Origin: Hormiphora californensis
Lineage: Eukaryota > Ctenophora > Tentaculata > Cydippida > Pleurobrachiidae
Assembly: GCA_020137815.1 (NCBI GenBank)
Contig: CM035356.1
Location: 5,161,753 to 5,225,752 of the forward strand
Length of the DNA stretch: 64,000 nt
Direction: 5' to 3'
Within the stretch, counting starts at the first letter, position 1. Each line of letters opens with the position of its first letter. The translations under genes were made by a program, and so were the position numbers. Positions 11,094-26,129 of this stretch are shown here, piece after piece. The notes below the pieces were generated by a model that was not told the origin of the DNA, did no database searches, and saw only the letters and a program-made list of their open reading frames with translations.

Positions 11094-14000
11094 TATCTCC
11101 ATGTGACTGCATTGCGGGTTTCTGTTTGGTTCGGTGAAGCAACAATTACTTGCTCTCCTTCTCTCTCCCCTTCTCTCTCTTTCTATCCCTCTATCTTTCT
11201 CGGACTATAATGAGATAAAGAGCTATACATGTAGTACACAGGCATGTCTCAGAGAGGTCGAGGAGGTAGGGGTCGGAGAGGATTTAGTAGGCAAGGGTCT
11301 GTTGATAGTGGCGGGGCTCCTGAGAGGTAGTGCAATTAGTAGCCCCTTCGTAGCACTAGGGGGTACCTGAGAGGTAGTGCAATTAGTAGCCCCCTTCGTA
11401 GCACCGGGGGGGGGGGGGGGGGAGGGGGGCTCCTGAGAGGTAGAGCAATTAGTAGCCCCCTTCGTAGCACGGGGGGGGGGGGGGGAGGGGGGCTCCTGAG
11501 AGGTAGTTCAATTAGTAGCCCCCTTCGTAGCACCCGGGGGGGGGAGGGGGGCTCCTGAGAGGTAGAGCAATTAGTAGCCCCCTTCGTAGCACTAGGGGTG
11601 GGGGGGGGAGGGGGGCTCCTGAGAGGTAGAGCAATTAGTAGCCCCCTTCGTAGCACTAGGGGTGGGGGGGGGAGGGGGGCTCCTGAGAGGTAGTTCAATT
11701 AGTAGCCCCCTTCGTAGCACCGGGGGGGGGGGGCATCTGAGAGGTAGTGCAATTAGTAGCCCCCTTCGTAGCACCGGGGGGGGGGGGCATCTGAGAGGTA
11801 GTGCAATTAGTAGCCCCCTTCGTAGCAAAAGGGGGCGGTATTGGCATTGGGTTTAAAGGGGTTTATAGGGTATTATAGGGAATTATTAGTACAGTCGGAC
11901 CCCGATTTAACGGCCCCCGATTTAGCGGCACCCCGATTTAACGGCAGCATAATCTTCCCCCGGTATAGAAAATCAACCATATTTGACCCCGATTTAGCGG
12001 ACACCCCGATTTAACGGACAAAACCCTTTCCCCCGAGGGTGCCGTTAAATCGGGGTCCGACTGTACAAGCAATGCCTTTTTAGTGGGCCCTTTTAGCTGT
12101 GTCAATAGCACTCCCTCTCCAGTGGCATGTTGTAGACCATTATGATATCATTCTGTGCATGATCTCTGATCTCATCCCCTTTTTTTAAAAACTCACCTAC
12201 TTGGACTATACTCAACTATGTGTTATGATAAAACCTCCAATAGGTTTGTCAGCAAAGCAGAGGTCACTGACTACGTGGATAAAGACCAACTGCCGGTGTC
12301 ACTAGGAGGAAATGTAAGTTCCCATACCCATATTATATTATCATGTAGTAGTGCATTTCTCTTATCTCACCCACCAACACATCGCCTGACACATCCCTTA
12401 CCTTTTCAGAACGAAGCCGCTGCTACGAAGTAAGTAGGGCGCGAAACCACACGACATGACAGTGGGAGTCTTCGCGCGAGCGGCTGCGTTTTATCTCGCG
12501 CGCGCAGTTTAGATTCAGATGTCGTGGGAAATTTTGAGTTTCTGGCGCTGACAAGCCGTACAGTGGTCAGTGACCTGCCAACTAACCACCTCTCTTTTGC
12601 AGTGTTATGGAAAATGATTTAACGGGAGGAGTCGATAAAAAGGTTAGCTTACTAATCAAGCTCTCTCATTTAATTCTATTGGATGATTTTTAAATTTATG
12701 TCCCCCGTATTTGAAAATAATTCAGTTCTTTGTTTCAGCAAGTTACATTTAACGCCTCAAATCCTTCACCAACCGCGGGAAAATCAGTTACCGACAAAAT
12801 GGGAATTCTTCAGATCAGGTCAGTCACCATGTTTAGTGTGCTGAGAAATAAAAAGGGACTACAGGTACAAAATTCTGACGTTCTATAATATTTCAGCCCT
12901 GCTGATACTCTGACGTTCTCTGTGGTTCAGAGTAACAGTGAATCACTGCCTCAATCAATCAAGATGACCAACATCAAGGAAACACAGGTGAAATTGTAGC
13001 TAGTGACACACTTTGTAGCTAGTTTTATATCTCTAGGTAGACCCCCTTTCGCGTTTGAACAAAACAAGCTAGTGTTAGGGTGAGAACCGGTGTAGAAATA
13101 GGACTATCTAGAGATAACAGTGTTAGTAGTCGTATCTCAACACCGGTTTCCGCCCTAAATTTTGTTGCCTATCTCTTTTCCCCTCTCAAGTTTGAATCCA
13201 GCCCTTCTTTGTTTTCACGCTGAGAGACATACAAACTATAGTCTCCCTGTTCCATCCTCCCTGTGTAACAAGACCTGTTCCCATCCTCTCTGTAACAAGA
13301 CCTGTTCCAATCCATCCCCTCCCTGTAACAAGACCTGTTCCAATCCATCCTCTCTGTGTAACAAGACCTGTTCCAATCCATCCTCTCTGTGTAACACGAC
13401 CTGTTCCAATCCATCCTCTCCCTGTGTAACAAGACCTGTTCCAATCCATCCTCTCTGTGTAACAAGACACCTAACAGATATCCTATCCACCAGGTTGCAT
13501 ACAAAGTGAAAACTACAGCACCTGAACACTATCGAGTTAAACCAACAGTGGGGGTCATAGAACCAGGTCAAACAGTGGAGGTTTCAGTACAGCTAACACC
13601 AGGTAGAGAGAGAGATCCGGGCTCGGGGGATTTAACCCTGCTCACGTGGTGCGTGTAGTGGACCGAGAGAGAGAGAGAGAGAGAGTGAGAGAGAGAGAGA
13701 GTGAGAGAGAGAGAGAGAGAGTAAGAGATAGAGATGTGTTCCTATTTACTAACTCCCCAACTAGAGTTTATCTGTGTTCCAGGTAGCGCTGTGACCGCCA
13801 GTAGGGACCGATTCCTGGTTCAGAGCACCCTTATTACTACCACACTGAAGGGTGATGTGTCTGAGTTTTGGAGGACTGTCGAACCAGGTATATACATTAG
13901 CTCATTTGGGATTGGGTAGCTTTAACTTTAGGGTGTCTAATAATGATAATGGTGGAACCCATTGTGAATTCTACAATAGTGTGCTGAGTGCTCATAACTC

Positions 14001-14606
14001 CACTGTTATTCCAAATCTCTCAGGGAAAGTTAGCGAGCACAGATTGCGCTGAGTGCTCATAACACCACTTTATCTCCAAATCTCTCAGGGAAAGTCAGCG
14101 AGCACAGACTGCGCTGTAAGGTGACTATGAACGGTAGTCCGATTGAGGACAAGGTTGAGATGTTGAACAGCACACTTCACTCAATGCCCACCATGTCCGG
14201 AGGAGAGGATCGGTTAACAGCCATTGAAAACAGGCTAAAGGTCATCCAGGAATCAACCGATAAAACACAAAAACAAGTCAGGACAATCCTCACTATAATC
14301 CAGGTATTACACAGCACGGATCTTCTCAGCCCTATTTAGTCATAAACGATCCATAACCAATAGATCCATAACCTTTCTGTATAGAACAGATAGGACCTAG
14401 AGGGGTGACCGAACTCCCCTGTTAATACTCTCTCTCTTTGTTGAGTAACAACTCTCTCTCTAATCCCCTCTTCTCTCTCACAGCTGTTCCTAATCGTCAT
14501 CATGATCTACATCTCCTACCTCCTCTACCAAGAATACTCTCTCCTCTCTGAATCCACCAGTACAGCATCAACACCCTCCCCTCCATCAACACGACCTGAG
14601 CTCTAA
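6625..14606 (+). CDS. MOSPD2: MOSPD2-like: CRAL-TRIO plus MSP domain, tail-anchored
   Basis: In animals MOSPD2 is an ER tail-anchored protein whose MSP domain binds FFAT motifs at membrane contact sites and whose CRAL-TRIO domain binds lipid. Exons found: 6625-6731, 6809-6935, 7264-7349, 12244-12313, 12410-12429, 12603-12642, 12739-12818, 12897-12987, 13494-13602, 13783-13887, 14089-14303 and 14484-14606. The first three encode the CRAL-TRIO N part (DDRVVLAYLKNCRFNREKAF, then CESLKWRKSFAVNDI). Exon 12244 gives its end (KDQLPVSLGGN). Exons 12739-13887 form the MSP domain (VTFNASNPSPTAGKSVTDKM through a VIEPGQTVEV segment). The last exon starts with the membrane anchor LFLIVIMIYISYLLY. From 12410 to the stop every phase fits. 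The first exon and the middle of CRAL-TRIO (7350-12243) were not found; the N gap lies there. ATTAAA at 14705 is a candidate poly(A) signal. Confidence 0.88.
8042..8150 (+). mobile_element. hAT-like MITE, 109 bp (family A)
   Basis: Same family as 6443-6551, opposite orientation. The target duplication CCAAGTAC (8034-8041 and 8151-8158) is a perfect 8 bp. It lies in the long MOSPD2 intron. Confidence 0.93.
8264..8363. other. Assembly gap of 100 N
   Basis: Exactly 100 undetermined bases, the usual convention for a gap of unknown size. It falls where the missing middle exons of the MOSPD2 CRAL-TRIO domain should be. Confidence 0.97.
8364..11299. repeat. MOSPD2 intronic stretch: GA/CT-rich low complexity, no exon seen
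   Basis: I see no exon matching the missing CRAL-TRIO segment. There are GT-rich runs (8940-9110), GA-rich segments (9540-9860), and a purine-rich block (10660-10930) followed by (CT)n at about 10970-11092. Long open frames through these blocks are Ser/Leu or Arg/Glu repeats and are not coding. Confidence 0.6.
11300..11838. repeat. Minisatellite with poly-G tracts, about nine units of 45-70 bp
   Basis: Each unit carries CTGAGAGGTAG, then CAATTAGTAGCCCCCTTCGT and AGCAC, followed by a G run of 8 to about 20. Units differ mainly in G-tract length and in TG/GTT after AGGTA. The tracts could form G-quadruplexes. The array lies in a MOSPD2 intron. Confidence 0.92.
11892..12063. mobile_element. Pogo/Tigger-like MITE, 172 bp, TA target site
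   Basis: Terminal repeats CAGTCGGACCCCGATTTAAC and GTTAAATCGGGGTCCGACTG are flanked by TA on both sides (11890-11891, 12064-12065). The inside holds further copies of CCCCGATTTAACGG and CCCCGATTTAGCGG. A TA duplication and CAGTCGGACC-type ends are typical of pogo/Tigger-derived elements. Non-coding; in a MOSPD2 intron. Confidence 0.9.
13250..13470. repeat. Minisatellite, about 30-bp unit, eight copies
   Basis: Units of TGTAACAAGACCTGTTCCAA plus TCCATCCTCTC stand just before the acceptor of the MOSPD2 exon at 13494. The first units are shorter. Four overlapping reading frames through it are repeat translations, not genes. Confidence 0.9.
13980..14110 (+). repeat. Tandem duplication of an intron end plus exon start (MOSPD2)
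   Basis: About 65 bp is present twice: GCTGAGTGCTCATAAC, a pyrimidine-containing stretch, CTCTCAG, then the first ~30 nt of the exon. The downstream acceptor (exon from 14089) keeps the frame. The upstream copy (from 14024) reads GKVSEHRLR and then TGA at 14050-14052. Confidence 0.85.
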
Positions 14607-15321
14607 TAACTTGGGGTGTGAGTTGTGACACTAATTTATTGGTACTGTGTAGGAAGGGCATCACCCAACTACTAGGAACTGTGTTTTAATGAATGTTATG
14701 TGTTATTAAAATCAATGGGCCGGAGAGATCAATTAATTGCCCCTCCAATTGTGTAATGAGGACTAGCAGCTAAATGTTGGGAAAAGGATTGTTCTGTCAG
14801 GCCAATGCTCGATAACAGGGATTCTTTGATTACGTATCATGTGAAGTTTCTCAGTTGAAAATCTGTATCGTTTAAGGAAAATAATGTTTGTGAAAAAGTT
14901 GTGGTTCAATCATGTGTGTTTTAAATTGATATAATTGTAATTAGTAGAGACACTTATGCAACTAATTATGTAATCAGGTGTTATTATAATTACATTATCA
15001 CATGGACAATTATGTTTTTTGTTGCACGTGTGTTTGAGAAATTAAACTGAGTGTCACACAATCTGTGTGAAATAACGCGTGAGATGTAATGATCACGCGT
15101 GAGATGTAATGATCACGCGTTAGAGGATGATAACAACGTGTGAGTTATCGTGATAACGTTATGTTAGAGAAAGAGAGAGAAAGAGGATTGAAAGAGAATG
15201 TTTGACCAAATCACCAATTGTTGTGCTGCCGTATTAGAGTTGACAATTTTTAAAAACTGCCCTTTCATTTTGTACCCACGACGATGGGCTATGCAGTTGC
15301 AAGGTTATGGTCAGATCGGGG

Positions 15322-15397
15322 CTGTATGGCGGCGCCAATACCCCAATTTGATTCTCAAATGACAGTGCGCTCAGATGGGGTCGGCGGCGCCAGACAG
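15322..15397. mobile_element. Micro-MITE (family B), split from its right TSD by a later insertion
   Basis: Ends CTGTATGGCGGCGCC and GGCGCCAGACAG; the inside has CCCCAATTTGATTCTCA and CAGTGCGCTCAGATG. The left 8-bp TSD GATCGGGG is at 15314-15321. The right copy now sits at 15778-15785, beyond the 371-bp element inserted into it. Confidence 0.8.
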
Positions 15398-15401
15398 GAT
15401 C

Positions 15402-15772
15402 GGTAAGCGGTAAAGGTTGACCCGTCTCCTGAGAATTTAAAACTGTTTTGGCCATAACTCAGCCATTTCTTGACCAATTTGCAAAATCTTGGGCTCATTG
15501 GAAAGAAGACATTAAGATCTTTAAAATGAGCTCAATAAAATGAAAATTGGCGCAAATTGCGCGGCGTAGTGGCGAAAACGCGCATTTTGCGCCATTGCGC
15601 CGCGCAAAGCCACGCAATTTGCGCCGATTTTGATTTTCTTGGGCTCATCTGAAAGAGCTCAATGTCCTCTTTCCAACGAGCCCAATATTTTGCAAATTGG
15701 TCAAGAAATGGCTGAGTTATGGCCAAATAAAAATATAATTCTCAGGAGACGGGTCAACCTTTACCGCTTACC
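15402..15772. mobile_element. Long-TIR fold-back element, 371 bp, 9-bp TSD (Mutator-like candidate)
   Basis: Each arm is about 170 nt and begins GGTAAGCGGTAAAGGTTGAC. Nearly the whole element is an inverted repeat with a GC-rich centre (GCGCATTTTGCGCCATTGCG). The target duplication GACAGGATC is at 15393-15401 and 15773-15781. A 9-bp TSD with long G-starting TIRs fits Mutator-like elements. Non-coding. Confidence 0.82.
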
Positions 15773-16472
15773 GACAGGATCGGGGTAGGCGCCAGAAAGT
15801 TTCTGGCGCCTACCCCGATCTGAGCGCATCACAGCCCATCGTCCTAATAGTAATAATAAAATGACAGCAATTGTTTTCAAGCAGTGAACGAAATCAACAT
15901 TATACATTAGCAAAACACACACAGACACACAAAGAATAAAGTTATTTATATATCTCTCACCAGGGCCTTCTGAGAAGGGCCTTCTCCTCAGCTCCTGCCT
16001 GGCGGCGACCACCTGATCTGAGGGGGTGGGCCCTGTCAGACAGACCTTTCTAAACATCATACTAACCTTATCAATAGTCAATACAATATAGTGTAACTGT
16101 AAAACAATATTAACTCTTATTCAACATATCACACTGCTCAACAGTTTACAAGGGCTCTCTTTTCCGTCCGTCAATTGGTATGACTGTCAGTACTCAGTAA
16201 TTAAGTTCGTAGTCTGTCCGTCATCTATTACCAAGTCCGTAGCCTGTCATGTCATCTATTACCATGTTCGTAGTTTGTCTGTCAGTCTGTCCGCTAAACT
16301 CCCTGGGTTACATACCACTTTTCATGTTCAGAATCGTAAAAATATTATTCACTGAAATCAAAAATAGAACTATAAGGTGTGGCTAGCGTGTGTAGTACCC
16401 CAACTTTATAATTCTGGGAGAAGGGATACTGCACACTTGACACACAAGGGGAGAGAAAAGGGTTTCTGGCCT

Positions 16473-16527
16473 TTGTCTGGCGACACTGAGAACTAGAATC
16501 AAAACAGGGTCTGGCACCGCCAGACAG
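16473..16527. mobile_element. Micro-MITE copy (family B), diverged
   Basis: Ends TTTGTCTGGCGACACTGAGA and CTGGCACCGCCAGACAG, with GAATCAAAACAGGGT inside, match the family at 51171-51238 in order and spacing. The flanks share CTGGCC. It stands just downstream of the AP-3 sigma gene. Confidence 0.65.
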
Positions 16528-16679
16528 CTGGCCCAGGGGTTGTTAAATCGGAGAATAGTTTCTCTCTCGGCTTTCTCTAAAACCTCTTATCTCACTCTCA
16601 GTATAACTATATCAGTTTCGAGATGTTCTTTTCTCAGTTTCAACTTGTTATTCAAGAGTCTCAATATATTCTCAGTGTT

Positions 16680-18427
16680 CTAGAGTTTCTTGAAGGAGGG
16701 CAGTGAGATATTTTGAAGGTCAGCTAGTTTTGGGAGGTTAACATTTGGCGCCATGCTCTTTGCAGCACTGAGGGCCCTTGCTGGTGCACCGCCCATACCT
16801 GCAGCAGGGGTTTGTGTTAGAACATGTCAGTGTTATGTTAGCATGTTAGGGTGGCACTAGACCCTCTCGAGAGGAAGGTTTAGGAGGGAAAGGGGGGAGC
16901 AGCAATTACTGGAGATCTATACCACGCATTGAATGGAAGGAGTTAAACGTATAATTGGGTTGGGGAGATGGGACACATGCACACCATAATTCCACAAAAC
17001 AAATTAATTCAACCACTTATCTATCACAACAAAAAGAAGGGATTCGTACAATTAAACGGTGGTACTACCATGTCTGGCGGCACCAGTTTTGATTCTCAGA
17101 TCGGGACGGGGTCGCCAGACAGGGTAGTACTTGTCTAATTTGCTCCATACACTTCCTCTTACTGAGTCAGAAAATGAAGCGTGTGTTGCCAAACTACAAC
17201 AACTATTGAACGGCGAATTAGATGCCATGAACCCCACGTGTACTAGACTGTGTTTCATGCGATAAATGATTCAGTAACCATGCGATACATGATGGGTACA
17301 TGATTCAGTAACGAGATTACTAGATAGTGGATGATGCTCAGTGGGGTTGCTAATGGCCGCCAATCGAAGTAGCGTACTGCCTATAGGTAAAAGAGAGTGA
17401 TATTGGGGATGCTAATTAGTTAATTATCAGATGCTAATTAATTAATTATCAGATACTAATTAGATAATTAGGGATGCTAACATCACGTTGTTGCAGTTAC
17501 AAAGCTAGTTACACAATTCACACACATGTTAACACGTACACCCAGATATATAGAGATGAGAAGAAAGATTAGAACTTGTAATGACCACGGAGTCGAGTAG
17601 GGAAATCTGCAGAATCAAGGAATAATTAGGGAAATAATTAGAAATAATTAGTCGGGGGCCTCTTCTAGTTCCACTTTACGGGAAATAATCAGTTGGGAGG
17701 GGGAATTATATTTTTGACCAGGAATGATATTTGACCAAGATTAGATTAAACAACACGAGAAATCACTGGGACACTGATACAGAATCACGGGTGACAAACT
17801 CTGAAATCTATCTCCCATCAACAACAAGTAATGATCAGCGTTTGGAAACACGCTCAATAGTGACAGAGATCACGATCACGCAATATCAGTATAGTGACAG
17901 AGATCACGCGATATCAGTACAGTGGTCAGTAACACAGATCACGATCAGTATATCAGTATAGTGACAGAAATCACGCAATATAAACATACTTATATTCTTA
18001 GGGCCCATAGACCCAAAAACACCTAATTTAGGAATGTTAAGGATGGGGAGGTTTCTATATCAATTGTAATACCTCACTCAGCCTCACGTCAGATCAGGAA
18101 TGAACAAGAACTGAGATAAAAAGAGAAGTAACTAGCCATGCAAAGAGTAGCTTCTGTAGATTTGTTTTGTTCAAACCCTTTATTTGAGTCAGGGTCGAGC
18201 AAAGCAAATCTAGATCTGATAATAGTTGGATAGTATTATTTTACCTGCTTCTTTCTTCTCTATTTGCTGTTGAGCCTCAATGTGCGTTAGGATCTCTGTC
18301 TGGTTAGTTTCAACTACCATTCCTCCCATCACAATCTCCTGAGAGAGAGAGAGAGGGAGGTTAACAAACAGACAGACAGACATACAGACAGATAGACAGA
18401 CAAACAGACAGACAGGCAGACAGACAT

Positions 18428-18466
<39 letters not shown>

Positions 18467-19373
18467 TATACTAGACAGACAGACATATACTATACAGACA
18501 CTATACAGACAGACAGACAGACAGACACAGAGCCAGCAAGACAGACACTAGACAGACAGGCAGACACTAAACAGGCAGACACTAACCTGTAGAATGTAGT
18601 GAACCTTGTCCATGTGGAAGATAAGATCTAACTCGCAAACATTCTCAAAACACCGGTCCAGTGTCTCTACTAGAACCTGCAAGGAACAAAACTTGTTTAA
18701 AAACAGGGTCAATAGAGGGTCAAATTTGGTTCCATATAATTTTGGAGCCAAAGCCAACGGACTTTTTAAAAGATCCCTGTCATGATATACCGATGGCTGG
18801 GGGTTAGTGGGGGCGAGGGAGAGATGTTGGGTGATTTACCTGGGGGAGGGGTATCTGTTCTAGGGTGTGGCTAGGTTGGGAGGTTTACCTGGATTAGATC
18901 AAGAATTCCCAGCTCACTCTCGCTGCTATCAACACAAAATACAAAGTAGAGGGTAGCGTAGTGCCGGTAGACCAGTCGGAAATCACTTCCCCCAATTAGG
19001 GTGCCTCCCTCTAGAAAGTTACACACTGAGTCTTCACGTTTCGAAAGGAGCAGGAAGGTCTCCCTTATTATCTGAAATAGGGAATGGAGATAAAAGATGG
19101 GTGCGAGGGGCCGGGGGTGGGAAACACCATGAAAAGTAGTTACTGAATGAGTCCCACTGGGGCTATAAACACCACCCTGCATCCCCTCCCTCATTTCCCA
19201 GTTCTACAACTACAAGTTACAACCCAGTTGACCCACCAGCTGGTGCAATTACTTCTAAATAATTACAACTTCTATCAACTCACCTGTTGTTGCATTTCCT
19301 CTGTGTAATAAGTAAAGAATTTAGTGAGCCTTGGTTTCCCATGGTTATTGAATATCAGTGCTGCCTTGATCAT
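16680..19373 (-). CDS. AP3S1: AP-3 complex sigma subunit (191 aa)
   Basis: Small subunit of the AP-3 adaptor, which sorts cargo from endosomes to lysosomes and related organelles. Five exons (minus strand): 19373-19284, 19071-18889, 18676-18587, 18338-18245 and 16798-16680. Phases fit throughout, giving 191 aa against about 193 in vertebrates. The longin-type fold reads MIKAALIFNNHGKPRLTKFF, then NFLEGGTLIGGSDFRLVYRH, YATLYFVFCVDSSESELGIL and DLIFHMDKVHYILQ. The last exon (GAPARALSAAKSM ... LPSFKKL) matches the AP-3-specific tail, which separates it from AP-1/2 sigma. The last intron (16799-18244) is large and holds a micro-MITE and short repeats. The gene starts 192 bp downstream of the OPA3 stop, same strand. 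Vertebrate paralogues AP3S1 and AP3S2 cannot be told apart here. Confidence 0.96.
17071..17126. mobile_element. Micro-MITE copy (family B), diverged
   Basis: Ends ATGTCTGGCGGCACCAG and GTCGCCAGACAG, with TTTTGATTCTCAGATCGGGA between. Flanks GGTACTAC / GGTAGTAC are similar but not identical. Intronic in AP-3 sigma. Confidence 0.6.
17860..17980. repeat. Degenerate short tandem repeat (GACAGAGATCACG units)
   Basis: Repeated GTGACAGAGATCACG and AATATCAGTATAGTGACAGA units, 25-45 bp apart, in the last AP-3 sigma intron. Confidence 0.7.
18358..18560. repeat. (CAGA)n microsatellite
   Basis: Runs of CAGACAGACAGA with interspersed ATACTAGA, in the AP-3 sigma intron between exons 3 and 4. Confidence 0.95.
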
Positions 19374-19564
19374 AGCTAGACTGCAGGATATATCACAAAA
19401 TTAGTAATGGGGACTAGTCACTAGGACAATGAGGAAATTGGGTCATATTTGATGAGGGGAGGGGCTTTGAAGAAATCACGAACTGTGCATAGATAAATCA
19501 CAAGCTAATAAAAATTTACAAAAACTATGACAAACAATCTGAATAAATTAAGGGAATTTCACTT

Positions 19565-20462
19565 TCAGCCTCCGTCACCACCACCTCCTCCACCACTGTT
19601 TGTCAGTTCACCTAACTTTGTATGCAATACACCCAACTGTCGTTCCAATCCTCTGAAACAGTATTATTAGTAGCTGGTAATCAATTTTAAAAAGCAATAC
19701 ATGTTACATACAAGACATCTTTAAAAGTCTAATTAAAGAACCTGATTTCAGCTGCCTGTCGATCAACTGTGAACTCTGCGTCGAATGCTGATCTTTTCAA
19801 ACTATCGATATCTGTTCTAAGACCCTCCAGTTCATTCTTTCTAGCTTCCTCCTTCGCTTCTTCCTGCAGTAGTAATAACACAGTTAGTTTATCAGACCCC
19901 GATTTACCTTGTTTTGTTCTAACCCTCCTTTACATTTGTAAATAAGGGGGTCGAGCTAGGCAAGATTTACCGGAATGATCGGGGGAAGGCCGGGGAACAG
20001 AGGGTGTATTCATAATTACCTTATTGCTACTCCTCGTGTATTCCCACAGTAACAAACCAGCTCCCAGACTGTAGAGAAAGAACTCTGAAATGAACTCAGC
20101 TCCTGACTCTAGTGCTACCTGAAAACAGAGAGAAATAATTAACTTTAACTTGGTCGAGTATTAACAACTGATTAACAACTCCCTATTCACATTATGCTTG
20201 TTTATTCTGCAATCACGAATAATAAACAGAACCCCCCTACCATTACCTGCTCATTTAGTTTGTAGACCTTAGCATTCCTAGCGCCCATTAACCTCGTCTG
20301 CACAGTTACATCGACCCAATGAACGCCCTGAGCCACTGGGAGGATCAAATAGTTCTTCACTATTTTAGAGTTGATAGCGCCCCTTTTCAGTCCCTTGGCG
20401 ATAGGTTTAGCGACTTGCTTTATGGCAAGAATGCCGAGCTTAGCTACTGGCAGACCCGGCAT
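19565..20462 (-). CDS. OPA3: OPA3-like mitochondrial protein (174 aa)
   Basis: OPA3 is a small mitochondrial membrane protein needed for normal mitochondrial form and metabolism; its biochemical activity is unclear. Four exons: 20462-20247, 20118-20020, 19863-19742 and 19652-19565, phases consistent, 174 aa against about 179 in human. The family N-terminus is clear (VAKLGILAIKQVAKPIAKGL, then ILPVAQGVHWVDV and RLMGARNAKVYKLNEQ). It is followed by a hydrophobic segment (EFISEFFLYSLGAGLLLWEY), a charged coiled coil (EEAKEEARKNELEGL) and a Gly-rich tail. The gene lies 279 bp downstream of the RARS1 stop and 192 bp upstream of the AP-3 sigma start, all on the minus strand. ATG at 20462 is the only sensible start. 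Confidence 0.95.
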
Positions 20463-20740
20463 ATTACATGTGTAGTTGGGAGCGCTAAAGAGTAGAGGGG
20501 ATTGTTTCGTGTTATAGTTGGGAGAGCTATAGTGAGGGTTGATCTTGTTTTAGATTGAGAAGGAGGGGAACAGAGGTGGGGGAATAGGGCGTCGCTATAC
20601 TATTAGGGAGCTAGTGGGATCGATAGATACACATCAAGTTCACTTTGACCTTTTCAAATAAAACCTAAAAATACAAATTAAAAGAGAAGTGAGATGTGTT
20701 GCTCCATCGTGCCACCACCACCGTTCCATCACTATGATGT

Positions 20741-25496
<4,756 letters not shown>

Positions 25497-26014
25497 ACTG
25501 AAGAAGCGTCGCAGTAAAGCAATAGTGTTGCCCTCCTAACGGAAAGTAATGATATTATTTCGAGGTGGAAGATAATGTGTAATATATGTGTCTCCTGATC
25601 CTGCAGTGGGATCTGACTCATGTTTTGGTGAGTCTCGGGTCCCTATTTTAAGGCCGCGGTCGCCGTTACGGTCTGGGTATACTGCACTTAAACGGTTCTA
25701 ACCATCAGACAACTGAACCGTTTTAGCTAATTCAAAGTTAACCTTTCAAGAAATCTCATGAACCAAACCGAAAATTCTGACAGTATCACAAGGCGGTCAC
25801 CTCATCACTCTTGTTGATAAATGGGGGCAGAACCAAGGGGCAGTTTAGCATGTTTTTGGGAAGATAGAACAAAGGGCCAAGAAACAATAACCAAAACTTA
25901 TGTATTAAAAAGGTCAAATTGTAAACCATAACATTATAAGTCAATATATATTTCGATAAATTATTATGTATACCTGATCTAATACGGTCCTAACAAAATA
26001 AGTTTAGCTAAGTT

Positions 26015-26129
26015 CAGGAACCGACCGACACAAGTAAACGACCAATTAGAACTCGTTATTTAGGTCACGTGACTGGTTATCAGCCAATCAGGGCCAGGGA
26101 CCAGTATTTCTTTATTCCATCGGTTCCTC
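26015..26129 (+). mobile_element. hAT-like MITE (family A), 115 bp, overlapping a stop codon
   Basis: TIR CAGGAACCGACCGA at the left; the right end has mutated to ATCGGTTCCTC. The target duplication GCTAAGTT (26007-26014, 26130-26137) is perfect. A short internal duplication (GGGCCAGGGACC) lengthens it relative to 109-bp copies. The right end supplies the last five codons and the stop of the BTB gene. Confidence 0.93.

Larger units (their letters stand above)
14607..16679. other. Convergent intergenic region with nested small transposons
   Basis: Between the MOSPD2 stop (+) and the AP-3 sigma stop (-). It contains a short repeat of ACGCGTGAGATGTAATGATC (15074-15120) and nested transposons between 15283 and 15845. 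Outer inverted pieces GACGATGGGCT / AGCCCATCGTC bound that block. A 43-bp hairpin at 15778-15820 reads GATCGGGGTAGGCGCCAGAA and its complement. No gene seen. Confidence 0.6.

Noticed and set aside
13162-13571. Four overlapping ORFs with repeated CNKTCSNPS or TQRGWIGTGLV
   Set aside because: Minisatellite in a MOSPD2 intron, ending at a used acceptor; no independent gene.
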